IMG/VR virus record: IMGVR_UViG_3300035704_000016
Location: 1 to 35,949 of that record
DNA length: 35,949 nucleotides
DNA from: a virus
Direction: 5' to 3' (one strand)
In this document: positions 21,940-28,365 of the stretch, piece by piece
Numbering within the stretch: position 1 is the stretch's first letter
Layout of the letters: each line of letters opens with the position of its first letter
Position numbers and translations under genes: made by a program
Notes under the pieces: model-generated
The model's database searches: none
Told to the model about the DNA's origin: nothing
What the model saw: only the letters and a program-made list of their open reading frames with translations

Positions 21940-22428
21940 ATGAGTGACACACGAAACGGCGTCGATGAGACAGACGCAGCGAGCTACGCAGAGACCGCCA
22001 TGCGCGGCAGGTTGGATGATCTAAGCGAGTTGACCAAGGCCGCCGGGTACAGCGGTAGGGGAGTCATTGCGGTCTCCGCAGCCAAGCTAGAGGCCTTGGG
22101 CTTCGACCGAGAAGGCGACCCACTCAATGAGCAAGCCGAGCGACTGCTTGACGAGTACCCGCTCTGCGTCGAAGCGACGACGACGTTTGAAATCGTGCTC
22201 GGCACTGGCGGCCCTGACGATCGGTTGCTGATTGAGTGCGGCGCCGTCGGACACCACACGGTCTTCGGCGCCGGCCATACGGTTGAGAGCAAGAAGCCGG
22301 TATACGAGATCCGTCGAGTGCTCTACCGCTACTCATGGATGGGCTCGGCCGAGGTCGAGTTGGTCGGAGAGGACCGCGAGACCGCCGAAGAACTGGCCCG
22401 CCACGTTGTGCCGGAGCTGGTCGAATGA
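21940..22428 (+). CDS. Hypothetical protein, first gene of plus-strand operon (162 aa)
   Basis: ATG 21940 follows GAAAGGGG with eight bases of spacing; the longer frame from 21814 crosses the promoter and the divergent start. The product is acidic with mixed structure: LDDLSELTKAAGYSG, LEALGFDREGDPLNE, LCVEATTTFEIVLGTGGP, RLLIECGAVGH, VYEIRRVLYRYSW, AELARHVVPELVE-like end. I recognise no family. The beta-rich C-terminal half (VEATTTFEIVL...LLIECG) could be a small sandwich. It ends in an ATGA overlap with the next gene. Confidence 0.75.
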   Translation: MSDTRNGVDETDAASYAETAMRGRLDDLSELTKAAGYSGRGVIAVSAAKLEALGFDREGDPLNEQAERLLDEYPLCVEATTTFEIVLGTGGPDDRLLIECGAVGHHTVFGAGHTVESKKPVYEIRRVLYRYSWMGSAEVELVGEDRETAEELARHVVPELVE

Positions 22429-22610
22429 GCTTCGCAGAGCACATCGAACGGCTGCGCTGCATCAGCGAGGGCATGGGCGACCTCTACTCCAACGACGAGG
22501 TCCTCGCCGTGGGTGTCGGCTACGGCATCCCTGGCGCGCTCACGATTGAGCAGATGGCGAAAGAAGCCGACGAAGAGCTGGCCGAGCTACTTGAAGGGGC
22601 GACGGTCTGA
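22425..22610 (+). CDS. Small hypothetical protein (61 aa)
   Basis: ATG 22425 overlaps the previous stop (ATGA), and its TGA overlaps the next start (TGATG). The product is helical and acidic (MSFAEHIERLRCISEGMGD, IEQMAKEADEELAELLEG). The longer frame from 22335 is rejected. Function unknown. Confidence 0.65.
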   Translation: MSFAEHIERLRCISEGMGDLYSNDEVLAVGVGYGIPGALTIEQMAKEADEELAELLEGATV

Positions 22611-22795
22611 TGAGGGCCAAGGCAACAATCAACCTCGGCAAAGAAAAGATAGCGACCTACGAGGAGCCGACACCGCTACTCGCGTTCCGCGCCGCCGTCG
22701 CTCACGCGGAGACGCACTGGCTGGGCATCGCTCCCCGGATCGAGAGCGAGGAGACGTTGCGAATCGAAGTTGACTGGCCCTACCGGCCGAGCTAG
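22610..22795 (+). CDS. Small hypothetical protein (61 aa)
   Basis: ATG 22610 is coupled by TGATG to the gene before. Residues 1-18 look like a strand-rich start (KATINLGKEKIATYEE), followed by a helix (LLAFRAAVAHAETHW) and a final strand (LRIEVDWPYRPS). Its TAG is immediately followed by the tRNA-like element. No family recognised. Confidence 0.65.
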   Translation: MRAKATINLGKEKIATYEEPTPLLAFRAAVAHAETHWLGIAPRIESEETLRIEVDWPYRPS

Positions 22796-22838
22796 CCGCG
22801 CTTGGAGCGCCGCCCCGGTTCGATTCCGGGGCGCGGCC
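22795..22838 (+). other. tRNA acceptor/T-arm-like element, possible attP core
   Basis: GCCGCGC (22795-22801) pairs fully with GCGCGGC (22831-22837), as a 7-bp acceptor stem. Inside lies CCCGG-TTCGATT-CCGGG (22814-22830), a textbook T arm with the conserved GGTTCGANNCC box. Only 12 bases separate the 5' acceptor strand from the T stem, so D and anticodon arms are absent. It could be the 3' part of a tRNA gene carried as an integrase attachment core, a decayed tRNA, or a structured RNA end. The inner 8-bp stem CGCCCCGG/CCGGGGCG alone could act as a hairpin without a T-run. Confidence 0.5.
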
Positions 22839-22844
22839 TTGTAG

Positions 22845-22857
22845 CGCCAAGCAATCC
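22845..22857 (+). repeat. Leader repeat CGCCAAGCAAYCC, copy 2
   Basis: CGCCAAGCAATCC lies in the leader of the gene starting at 22873, 15 bases before the start codon and just upstream of AGGAGG. It matches copy 1 at 21905 in 12 of 13 positions. A transcription start between the tRNA-like element and this gene is possible, but I see no clear promoter. Confidence 0.4.
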
Positions 22858-22872
22858 CAAAGGAGGAAGCAA

Positions 22873-23163
22873 ATGCACGGTCCACTGGCCCTTGTGGCCG
22901 AAGATCCTGATGGCGGTTTCGTCGTCTGCGATACCCGAGACGGTCTCGACATAGCGTGGAGACACGATCTATCCGACGCGGCGGGGATCGCGGCGAAGCT
23001 GAACGGTCGCTACCCCGCCGGCACGCCGGCACCCGCTCGAGACTCGCTGATCCATGAGGTCATCTGCGATCGGATCGGCGAAGTCCCCGCGCTCGATCTA
23101 AGCGAGTTGGACGCGCTGAACGCTCGCGTTGTGCCTCAATTGAAAGGAAAAGATGAGAGATAG
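22873..23163 (+). CDS. Hypothetical protein (96 aa)
   Basis: ATG 22873 has a perfect AGGAGG. The product begins MHGPLALVAEDPDGGFVVCD and continues with RDGLDIAWRHDLSDAAGIAAKLNG, resembling small proteins built of a beta hairpin and helix. A charged helix follows (DSLIHEVICDRIGE). No family recognised. It overlaps the next start by 11 bases. Confidence 0.7.
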   Translation: MHGPLALVAEDPDGGFVVCDTRDGLDIAWRHDLSDAAGIAAKLNGRYPAGTPAPARDSLIHEVICDRIGEVPALDLSELDALNARVVPQLKGKDER

Positions 23164-23407
23164 CACCCGAGCAGTGGAAACAGCGCTCAGAGAGCGCGGT
23201 TACACACGAGGAGGCTACGTCAAGGGACGCTTCCTCTTTGATGCTCCGAAGGGAGGGCGGGTCAACCTCAGTCTTACGCAGGCGCGTAGGCTCACCGGCA
23301 TTGCCTCTCCCAAACACACAGCCCACAAGGCTGAACCCGCGTGGGGGGACTGGGCGATGGTTGCAGCCTTGAATGAAGGGCCGCATGGGCCATTGGAGGC
23401 GCCATGA
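23153..23407 (+). CDS. Hypothetical basic protein (84 aa)
   Basis: ATG 23153 lies behind GAAAGGAAAAG. Residues 1-45 look like a small nucleic-acid-binding fold (STRAVETALRERGYTRGGYV, then RFLFDAPKGGRVNLSLTQAR). The rest is short and unstructured. The gene ends in an ATGA overlap with the helix-turn-helix gene. Function unknown. Confidence 0.65.
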   Translation: MRDSTRAVETALRERGYTRGGYVKGRFLFDAPKGGRVNLSLTQARRLTGIASPKHTAHKAEPAWGDWAMVAALNEGPHGPLEAP

Positions 23408-23832
23408 GCGGCCGCGTAACGGCCTCCGAGCATCACCCGAAGGGGAACGGTCCCCCCCCTCTACGCCTGGGGACCCGCGGCGGGGAGACCGTACTCGAAG
23501 CTCAAGTACTCCCGCGAGTGGGTGCACTGGAGCAAACGGCCCTCATCTCCGCGTTTGGACTAATGGCCGTACCTCTCTCCAAGCGCGGCGCCGTCCACCT
23601 GGCGAATTGGTTGCGTGAATGGTCACGCCCCCAAAGTCACACCAAGCTGGTCGGCCCCGCCGAGATCGTCAAAGCCCACAAGATCAGCTCGCGCACGCTG
23701 GCGAACTGGCGCAAGCACCCGACCTTCCCCAAGCCTCTCGCCGAACTGGCGCAGGGGCCGGTGTGGGAACGGGATGCGGTACGGACCTGGGTGAAGTTGG
23801 ATCGGCCGGGACGGGGAAGGCCGAAGAAATGA
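23404..23832 (+). CDS. AlpA/excisionase-like helix-turn-helix protein (142 aa)
   Basis: ATG 23404 overlaps the preceding stop (ATGA). The C-terminal 60 residues match the small winged helix of AlpA/MerR-like excisionases: LVGPAEIVKAHKISSRTLAN, then WRKHPTFPKPLAEL, a short wing GPVWERDAVRTWVK, and a basic end (RPGRGRPKK). Such proteins bend or occupy attachment-site DNA, or act as small regulators. The N-terminal 80 residues are unlike the family. Placed near the tRNA-like element, it is a good excisionase candidate, but a transcription factor role is equally possible. Confidence 0.7.
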   Translation: MSGRVTASEHHPKGNGPPPLRLGTRGGETVLEAQVLPRVGALEQTALISAFGLMAVPLSKRGAVHLANWLREWSRPQSHTKLVGPAEIVKAHKISSRTLANWRKHPTFPKPLAELAQGPVWERDAVRTWVKLDRPGRGRPKK

Positions 23833-23966
23833 AACCGCTCGACGCTGTGCTGCTGGCCCTGATCTTCGCCGAGAGCTTCGGAATGGTCGTTGTCTTCGGA
23901 CCAGCACCCGCCCTCGTGATGCTCGCCGCGCTTACGGCGATGGTCGGCCTAGGTCGACCGCGCTGA
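23829..23966 (+). CDS. Small membrane protein (45 aa)
   Basis: ATG 23829 overlaps the previous stop as ATGA; it is the last gene before the terminator. Nearly all residues are hydrophobic (VLLALIFAESFGMVVVFG, PALVMLAALTAMVGL) with two short membrane segments and a basic end (RPR). Tiny phage membrane proteins may be holins, antiholins or superinfection-exclusion factors; which one cannot be said. Confidence 0.6.
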   Translation: MKPLDAVLLALIFAESFGMVVVFGPAPALVMLAALTAMVGLGRPR

Positions 23967-23995
23967 CCGTCACGCATAAGGTCGGCTCCCCAAAA

Positions 23996-24035
23996 CGCAG
24001 ACGGCCCGGCATATTTCAGCCGGGCCGTTTCTGCG
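23996..24035. terminator. Bidirectional terminator between convergent operons
   Basis: A long hairpin: CGCAGACGGCCCGGC, loop ATATTTCA, GCCGGGCCGTTTCTGCG. The inner 10-bp stem is perfect and the outer CGCAG/CTGCG adds five pairs with small bulges. The plus-strand RNA has TTT inside the stem edge, and the minus-strand RNA has TTTT directly after CTGCG. It lies between the end of the plus-strand operon (23966) and the end of the minus-strand early operon (24061). Confidence 0.85.
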
Positions 24036-24060
24036 ACAAGGGCTATACCCGCGACGGAGC

Positions 24061-24666
24061 TTAGCTCGCGCCCTCCTCGGAAGCGGGAATCGGCGGGGTC
24101 GGCGGCGCCGTTGGCGTCTCTTCCGACCCCGTCACGCCCTCTTCGTTGGCTGGCGGGGTCTCGAGTGGCGGGGTCGGTTCCGGCTGAGGAGCATCTTCCG
24201 GGGCAGGATCGGGCGCCTCGGGCGTCGTGACCGGGGCCGCCTGGAACACATGCACCGACAGAGTGTCGTTGTCGTAGCCGGCCGTCGGCACGTGGCCAGG
24301 ATTGGCGTGACCAGTGAGACCAACGTGGTAGTGGACGTCGGGGTCGTCGACCGGACCCACCGCGCCGCTCAGGTAGAGCGTCGCAGCGGCCGACTTGGCG
24401 GCTTCGATCTGGTCGATCACGTACTGGGCCGCCTCACCCTCGAATTCGAGGGCATTGATCGCGCCAACGACCTCGGGCCCGGGGACTGGCTTCGATACTG
24501 AGAGATTCCACATGCGGACTACCTTTCGTTCGATTTGAGTACTCGTCGGGAAATGTGACACATCTCCGTGCGCCGGACATTTAGCAATTTGGTCCAACGC
24601 CTCAGGGTTGGGGAGAAGCGCGTCGTAAGAACAGGTGCATCCCCTTGGTGCCGCCAGGTTTGTCAT
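24061..24666 (-). CDS. Hypothetical protein with Pro-rich tail (201 aa)
   Basis: ATG 24666 overlaps the stop before it as ATGA. The N-terminus has a Cys/His cluster, C-T-C-x...C-P-A-H. Residues 52-140 are globular (MWNLSVSKPVPGPEVVGAIN, then EGEAAQYVIDQIEAAKSAAA, YHVGLTGHANPGHV). The last 60 residues are Pro/Glu/Thr-rich and disordered. A second possible start at MWNLSV has a GAAAGG site, so two products are conceivable. Last gene of the early operon. Function unknown. Confidence 0.65.
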   Translation of the reverse strand: MTNLAAPRGCTCSYDALLPNPEALDQIAKCPAHGDVSHFPTSTQIERKVVRMWNLSVSKPVPGPEVVGAINALEFEGEAAQYVIDQIEAAKSAAATLYLSGAVGPVDDPDVHYHVGLTGHANPGHVPTAGYDNDTLSVHVFQAAPVTTPEAPDPAPEDAPQPEPTPPLETPPANEEGVTGSEETPTAPPTPPIPASEEGAS

Positions 24667-24980
24667 CGACTCACCACTAGCTGCAACGGACGAGAATGCG
24701 GCTGAGGCTCGCTGACAGGCGTTTTATGGGCGATCTCCAGCTTCTTGAGGGGTGAGATCGTCCTGAGCAGCTTGTGGACGTCACGAGCGTTGGGAGGAGC
24801 GCTGAAGGTCCCCTTGCAACGGCGTTGGCGACCCTGCGCTTCACCGGAGTAGACCATCACGCACCAGCGTCCATCCCCGGCTTCCCAGTCCAGCCACCAG
24901 TAGCACGGGCCTTCGTGTCCCCACTTGCGCGGGCAATCGTGAGCGCCGTGGACGTCGCTCGAGCGCCAACAGAGCTTCAC
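24663..24980 (-). CDS. Cys/His-rich small protein (105 aa)
   Basis: GTG 24980 overlaps the methyltransferase stop as GTGA. The first 30 residues carry C-W-R...H-G-A-H-D-C-P-R-K-x-G-H-E-G-P-C, a zinc-knuckle-like motif resembling the one near the start of the protein encoded at 19644. Trp-rich strands follow (YWWLDWEAGDGRWCVMVY), then a basic C-terminal helix. I do not recognise a family. Nucleic-acid or protein binding is the most one can say. Confidence 0.65.
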   Translation of the reverse strand: MKLCWRSSDVHGAHDCPRKWGHEGPCYWWLDWEAGDGRWCVMVYSGEAQGRQRRCKGTFSAPPNARDVHKLLRTISPLKKLEIAHKTPVSEPQPHSRPLQLVVSR

Positions 24981-25675
24981 AACGCCGCCGTGAGGTATCC
25001 GCCGATGTAGTGGATATAGGCCGGCGGAATGGCCTGCACCAGCTCGGCGTTCGTCATCCAGTCGATACCCATTGCTGCTTGGCGGAGGGCAAACTCGCCC
25101 GAGTAGTTGCAGTTGCCGTGGACGCCTACGACTGTGGCGAGCTGGCCTCGATCGGCCATGCGCTTATCGAGAGACTGGAAACGAGGCGTCTGCCAGGAGT
25201 GGTCACAGGACAAAGGTTTGATGGGGAAGTTGCTCTCGAAGAGGCGGTGACGGCGAAGGTTCAGGCCGAAGCTAGAGCCGCAGAGCCGGACAGGGTCGTG
25301 AAGAGGCGAACCGACCACGTTCTCGATTACGTAAGGCAGACCGGCGGCGATAAGGAGCTCGCGGATGCGGGCGATCAGGTCCGGGTGGCGCCCTCGAGCG
25401 TTGCTGGGGGTGATCGTGCTGTATCGAGGACACGGCGGTGAGGCATGGACAGCGTCGGGCATCAGAATCGTAAGCCCCGGCCCACAGAACAGCGCGCCGT
25501 CTTTCGCCAAGGCCGTCGCCATCTCCAGCGCGTCCGCCTGAATAAATGTGTCGCCGCAGTAGTTGGGCTGCGGATTGACATCCACGCCAACCACTTGGAA
25601 GCCGGCGTCCTGGTAGCCCTTCGTGCACCCTCCGGCGCCGCAGAAGAGATCGAGGATAACCGGAGGTTTACTCAC
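24977..25675 (-). CDS. C5-cytosine DNA methyltransferase
   Basis: 232 aa with the core motifs in order: cofactor motif DLFCGAGG (9-16), acidic end of the next strand VGVDVNP (29-35), catalytic SPPC (Cys82), IENV (117-120), and RRHRLFES (141-148). A short target-recognition region and a C-terminal IPPAYIHYIGGYL follow. It methylates cytosine in a short DNA sequence. As a lone phage enzyme it probably protects DNA from host restriction or alters packaging or regulation. The start is GTG 25675, overlapping the previous gene by eight bases. The longer frame to 25819 is a shadow. Confidence 0.92.
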   Translation of the reverse strand: MSKPPVILDLFCGAGGCTKGYQDAGFQVVGVDVNPQPNYCGDTFIQADALEMATALAKDGALFCGPGLTILMPDAVHASPPCPRYSTITPSNARGRHPDLIARIRELLIAAGLPYVIENVVGSPLHDPVRLCGSSFGLNLRRHRLFESNFPIKPLSCDHSWQTPRFQSLDKRMADRGQLATVVGVHGNCNYSGEFALRQAAMGIDWMTNAELVQAIPPAYIHYIGGYLTAAL

Positions 25676-25913
25676 CGCGACGCCGCCGAGCATCCTCGCG
25701 TGCCTTCTGGGCGGCCGTACACGTTGCCCAGTGCGGCTTATAGCGCAATTCCGTCCCAGCCTCAGCACGGCGCGCTCGGGGTGGATCGGTGCTGCCGTTG
25801 AAGTCGAGGGTCCACTCACCGTCGTCGACCGGCGAGTGGTCCATCGGCGTCATCCTCCCGCTCGCTGTCTTCGCCCAGATGATCCCCTCGCCGCAGTATT
25901 TGCAGTTAGCCAT
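25668..25913 (-). CDS. Zinc-knuckle protein next to helicase loader (81 aa)
   Basis: ATG 25913 (MANCKYCGEGIIWAKTASG) lies behind GAGGAGAGCA; the longer frame to 25943 lacks support. C4-x-x-C7 at the start and H-W-A-T-C near residue 65 form a C2HC knuckle. The middle is a small beta region (GEWTLDFNGS), and the tail is Arg-rich. Proteins of this type commonly sit beside replication genes in actinophages. Single-stranded nucleic-acid binding is plausible but not shown. Confidence 0.75.
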   Translation of the reverse strand: MANCKYCGEGIIWAKTASGRMTPMDHSPVDDGEWTLDFNGSTDPPRARRAEAGTELRYKPHWATCTAAQKAREDARRRRGE

Positions 25914-26742
25914 TGCTCTCCTCGGATTGGTTGGACTGCTCAAGTGAAAGGCGGTTGTCGCGGCCGGGGAGCTCGAAGACGTCGAGACCGGCCACGCGCG
26001 ACATCACGGCGTCGCCGAACTTGTCGCCGATCTGGGTGGGCGGCAGGTTGGTCGTGATCAGCAGCGCGGCGCCGGCCTGCAGACGCGTGTCGATCGCGGC
26101 GAAGACCTGGTTGATCGCCCACTCGCTCGGATTGATCTTGTCGAGGTCGTCGAGGATCAGCGCGCCCTTGCCGGCGAGTACCGAGATCGCCTCCTTGCGG
26201 GCTTTGTCGTTGAAGGCGGCGCCGAGCTGGGCGATTAGCACCGGCATCGACACCCAGCGCACGTCCCACTGTTGGAGCCTCGACCAGGCCGCCGTGGCCG
26301 CCAGCCGGGTCTTCCCGGTACCGACGTCGCCCCACAGGCACATCCCGCCGGGACGCTCGATCTCCGCCCATTTGCGCACCTGGTCGACGACGTACTTGCG
26401 GCCTTCCTCGGGCAGCATTTCGTTGAAGTAGAAGCCGTGGAGCGCTTTCGGCAGGTTGGAGGCCGAGAGCCGTTCGCGCAGCGCGGCGGCGTGGTTCTCA
26501 CGGGCCTCACGTTCCTCTTCGCGGGCCTCGCATTCGTCGCACATCAGCCCGTTGACGATCCGCGGCGCCCTGCCGGCAGCGATCGCGCGGGCGATCCCGT
26601 TGGGCTTGAGATCGCTGCGCAGCTTGATCTCGACCTGGCACGACCGGCATTTGGTGTTGATCTGCCACACAGGGCCGTTCTCGCTCTGCACGGTCTCCAG
26701 GGGGACGAGGCGGTCGAGCTCTTCGAGCGTCGCGATTTTCAC
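25906..26742 (-). CDS. dnaC: DnaC-like replicative helicase loader (ATPase)
   Basis: 278 aa. An N-terminal zinc site (C32, C35, C68, C71) is followed by an AAA+ domain: Walker A GDVGTGKT (138-145), Walker B LILDDLDK (195-202), sensor LITTN (228-232) and an SRV arginine (about 249). The family loads a DnaB-type helicase at an origin recognised by an initiator. The gene just upstream is that initiator. GTG 26742 overlaps its stop as GTGA. No DnaB-type helicase is seen in the window, so the phage probably uses the host helicase. Confidence 0.9.
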   Translation of the reverse strand: MKIATLEELDRLVPLETVQSENGPVWQINTKCRSCQVEIKLRSDLKPNGIARAIAAGRAPRIVNGLMCDECEAREEEREARENHAAALRERLSASNLPKALHGFYFNEMLPEEGRKYVVDQVRKWAEIERPGGMCLWGDVGTGKTRLAATAAWSRLQQWDVRWVSMPVLIAQLGAAFNDKARKEAISVLAGKGALILDDLDKINPSEWAINQVFAAIDTRLQAGAALLITTNLPPTQIGDKFGDAVMSRVAGLDVFELPGRDNRLSLEQSNQSEESNG

Positions 26743-27536
26743 GGCGCCAGTTCGGGATTGCGCTTCGTGGTGTCGTAGGCCGCCCGAGGATTGGCTTCTC
26801 CGGGCAACGGAACGCGTTCCGAGGATGGCGCTTTGAGCTTCTCGAGGCAGAACTCCACGCGCTCCCGGCTACGGAAGATCAGTTCGAAATCAGTTTTGCC
26901 CTTCTCGACGTGCCAGCGGCTGCCAGCGAGACCTCGGATCGCATCGCGGAGTTCGTCGATGGAACTATCAGCCAAGCGGGCCCGAAGATGGCTGCGGCGC
27001 TTCGCGGTGAGCTGTGTCGAGCCGTTGCGTCCGGTCAAGGATCGCCAGAGATCGAAGAGTTCTTGGATGTGGCCGGTGTCATCTTTGTTGACTGACTCAC
27101 CGCCGGAGGCACTTTCTTTCTCTTTGTTGTTTTCTTTCCTTATTAGTGGCTGCCTACTTTTTTGACACCCAGGCGTCGAGGGCTGCCTACTTTCTGGGCT
27201 GCCTACTTTCTGGGCTGCGTCTACTTTCTTAACAGGGATGCCATAAAGCCAGCGGTTGGATTTGGCGTGTCGGCGGTCGACCATTCCCTTCTTGAGGAGG
27301 CCAGTGAGGGCGCCCGATACGGCCTGTCGAGAAAGCCCGGTTAGCCCGGCCAGTTGGCCGGTGCTGAGAAGACGCATTTCAACCCCCCAGCCGAACGTCT
27401 GCCGAGCGATCATCGAAAGCACCTGCCACTCGGAGCCAGAGCACTCGAGCAGGTACTCGTCGAAGAGCGCGTTGGGAATCTGCGTGTAGCCGGGAGGCGG
27501 AACCGACCGCTTCGCCGTTGGCTCCGCCTCCCTCAC
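26739..27536 (-). CDS. Winged-helix replication initiator, lambda O-like
   Basis: 265 aa. Residues 15-100 form the N-terminal winged helix of phage replication proteins: GYTQIPNALFDEYLLECSG, SEWQVLSMIARQTFGWG, LAGLTGLSRQAVSGALTGLL, then a wing ending WLYGIPVKK. Residues 103-150 are a linker encoded by repeated, AT-rich DNA. The C-terminus (155-265) is helical and would bind the helicase loader. The start is GTG 27536 with GGAGG ten bases upstream. The order initiator then DnaC matches lambda O and P. The gene's own DNA looks like the origin. Confidence 0.82.
   Translation of the reverse strand: MREAEPTAKRSVPPPGYTQIPNALFDEYLLECSGSEWQVLSMIARQTFGWGVEMRLLSTGQLAGLTGLSRQAVSGALTGLLKKGMVDRRHAKSNRWLYGIPVKKVDAAQKVGSPESRQPSTPGCQKSRQPLIRKENNKEKESASGGESVNKDDTGHIQELFDLWRSLTGRNGSTQLTAKRRSHLRARLADSSIDELRDAIRGLAGSRWHVEKGKTDFELIFRSRERVEFCLEKLKAPSSERVPLPGEANPRAAYDTTKRNPELAP
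27109..27147. other. AT-rich, one-strand-purine tract beside the iterons
   Basis: On the initiator coding strand this stretch is almost entirely A and G (about 39 bases, with only a few T or C) and is far richer in A/T than its surroundings. It encodes a Lys/Glu/Asn-rich linker. In lambda, an equivalent tract next to the four O-binding iterons is the unwinding region of the origin. Confidence 0.5.
27148..27233. repeat. Four iterons inside the initiator gene, candidate origin
   Basis: Plus-strand copies: GGCTGCCTACTTTTTTG (27148-27164), then GGCTGCCTACTTTCTG twice in exact tandem (27181-27196, 27197-27212), then GGCTGCGTCTACTTTCTT starting at 27213. The common core is GGCTGC-n-CTACTTT. The first copy lies 33 bases before the second, about two repeat lengths. 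They encode the initiator linker, residues about 103-131. Four repeats plus an adjacent AT-rich tract in an initiator gene is the lambda origin layout. Confidence 0.65.
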
Positions 27537-27538
27537 GG

Positions 27539-28102
27539 CTACTCGGCCTCCGGTAGCTCGAGCTCGAGAGCCTCGAACACCGGCTTGACGAGGGACTCGG
27601 GGAGGCGCTGCTCGAGGTATTCCTCGAGGCGCAGGATCCCGCACAGCGTGGCCGACTGCGCCTTGGAGGTCGACTTGACCTCGCCGCTGAGCTTGTTGAT
27701 CGTGTCCTGGTCGTTGTCGCCCGTCACCTGCAAGGTCGAAACGGTCAGGAAGCGATCGCTGCGGTCGAACTGACCCGCGAGCTCGATCTTGCCGCCCTTC
27801 AACTTCAGGACGCACGAATCGGGCACCCGGCCGCCGACCTTGAGACCGAGCTGGCGGTTGCTGCCGATCGTCAGCTCGGTTTTGGGCGCCTCGTCTTCGG
27901 CGCCGTCGTCGGGCAACTCGGCCGCCGGCGTCGGGGGCTCGCCGGCCGGTGACTCCTCGCCCTCGGGCGGCGGCACGTAGCCGTCGTCACCGGGCTGAGC
28001 ACCGCCGGGGATGCCTGTTCCGTCATCGATGCTGGCCTCGCCCAAGCCGTCGTCCTCCTGCACGGCCTCTGGGGCCGTTCGCTCTTCCGTGGCTGTCTCC
28101 AT
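27539..28102 (-). CDS. Hypothetical acidic protein with beta-domain (187 aa)
   Basis: ATG 28102 has AAAAGGAGG upstream and overlaps the previous stop as TGATG. The first 70 residues are Asp/Glu/Pro-rich and disordered. Residues 75-145 form strands (TELTIGSNRQLGLKVGGRV, VLKLKGGKIELAGQF, FLTVSTLQVTGD), then helices (CGILRLEEYLEQRLPE, LVKPVFEALELEL). Lying just upstream of the initiator, it could be a replication accessory such as a single-strand binding or clamp-like protein, but no motif proves this. Confidence 0.75.
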   Translation of the reverse strand: METATEERTAPEAVQEDDGLGEASIDDGTGIPGGAQPGDDGYVPPPEGEESPAGEPPTPAAELPDDGAEDEAPKTELTIGSNRQLGLKVGGRVPDSCVLKLKGGKIELAGQFDRSDRFLTVSTLQVTGDNDQDTINKLSGEVKSTSKAQSATLCGILRLEEYLEQRLPESLVKPVFEALELELPEAE

Positions 28103-28251
28103 CAGGCAGCCTCCTTTTCATTTGTGGTACAGGTCCCCTCCGGAGGCGCCGGGGTGATCTCAGCTAGCGCACAGCGGTCGAAGTCACCGCGCTCATGGCG
28201 GCGTCCGCAGTCCGGGCAGAGAGGCGGGAGGTCGGTCTGTCCGGCGCTCAA
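28102..28251 (-). CDS. Small zinc-knuckle protein (49 aa), start uncertain
   Basis: The frame ends in TGATG with the next gene. The only plausible start is TTG 28251 (MSAGQTDLPPLCPDCGRRHE); upstream of it the frame crosses terminator-like hairpins. Motif: C12-P-D-C15, H19, C27. No ribosome site is obvious. The coupling and Cys pattern support a real gene. Confidence 0.55.
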   Translation of the reverse strand: MSAGQTDLPPLCPDCGRRHERGDFDRCALAEITPAPPEGTCTTNEKEAA

Positions 28252-28303
28252 TGTGTAATGGAGGGGAGATTCAAGGTAGGGGAAGCAATAGCCCCCCGGT
28301 CGG

Positions 28304-28333
28304 ACGGCTCCTTTCGAGGGGCCGTTTGTCTTT
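28304..28333 (+). terminator. Plus-strand intrinsic terminator 1
   Basis: ACGGCTCC, loop TTTCGA, GGGGCCGT, followed by TTTGTCTTT. An 8-bp stem with one G-T pair. The T-run is on the plus strand only, although the surrounding genes are on the minus strand. It may stop antisense transcripts or end a short plus-strand RNA. Confidence 0.6.
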
Positions 28334-28350
28334 CTGGAACCGGGCGCGAC

Positions 28351-28359
28351 TGCTAGAGT
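28351..28359 (+). promoter_or_regulatory. Extended -10 promoter for a plus-strand RNA
   Basis: TGC directly before TAGAGT, matching the extended -10 pattern TGnTAnnnT. The region 17 bases upstream (TTTCTG) is a poor -35, which extended -10 promoters tolerate. It is followed about 30 bases later by a strong terminator hairpin. Confidence 0.4.
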
Positions 28360-28365
28360 CCGCGC

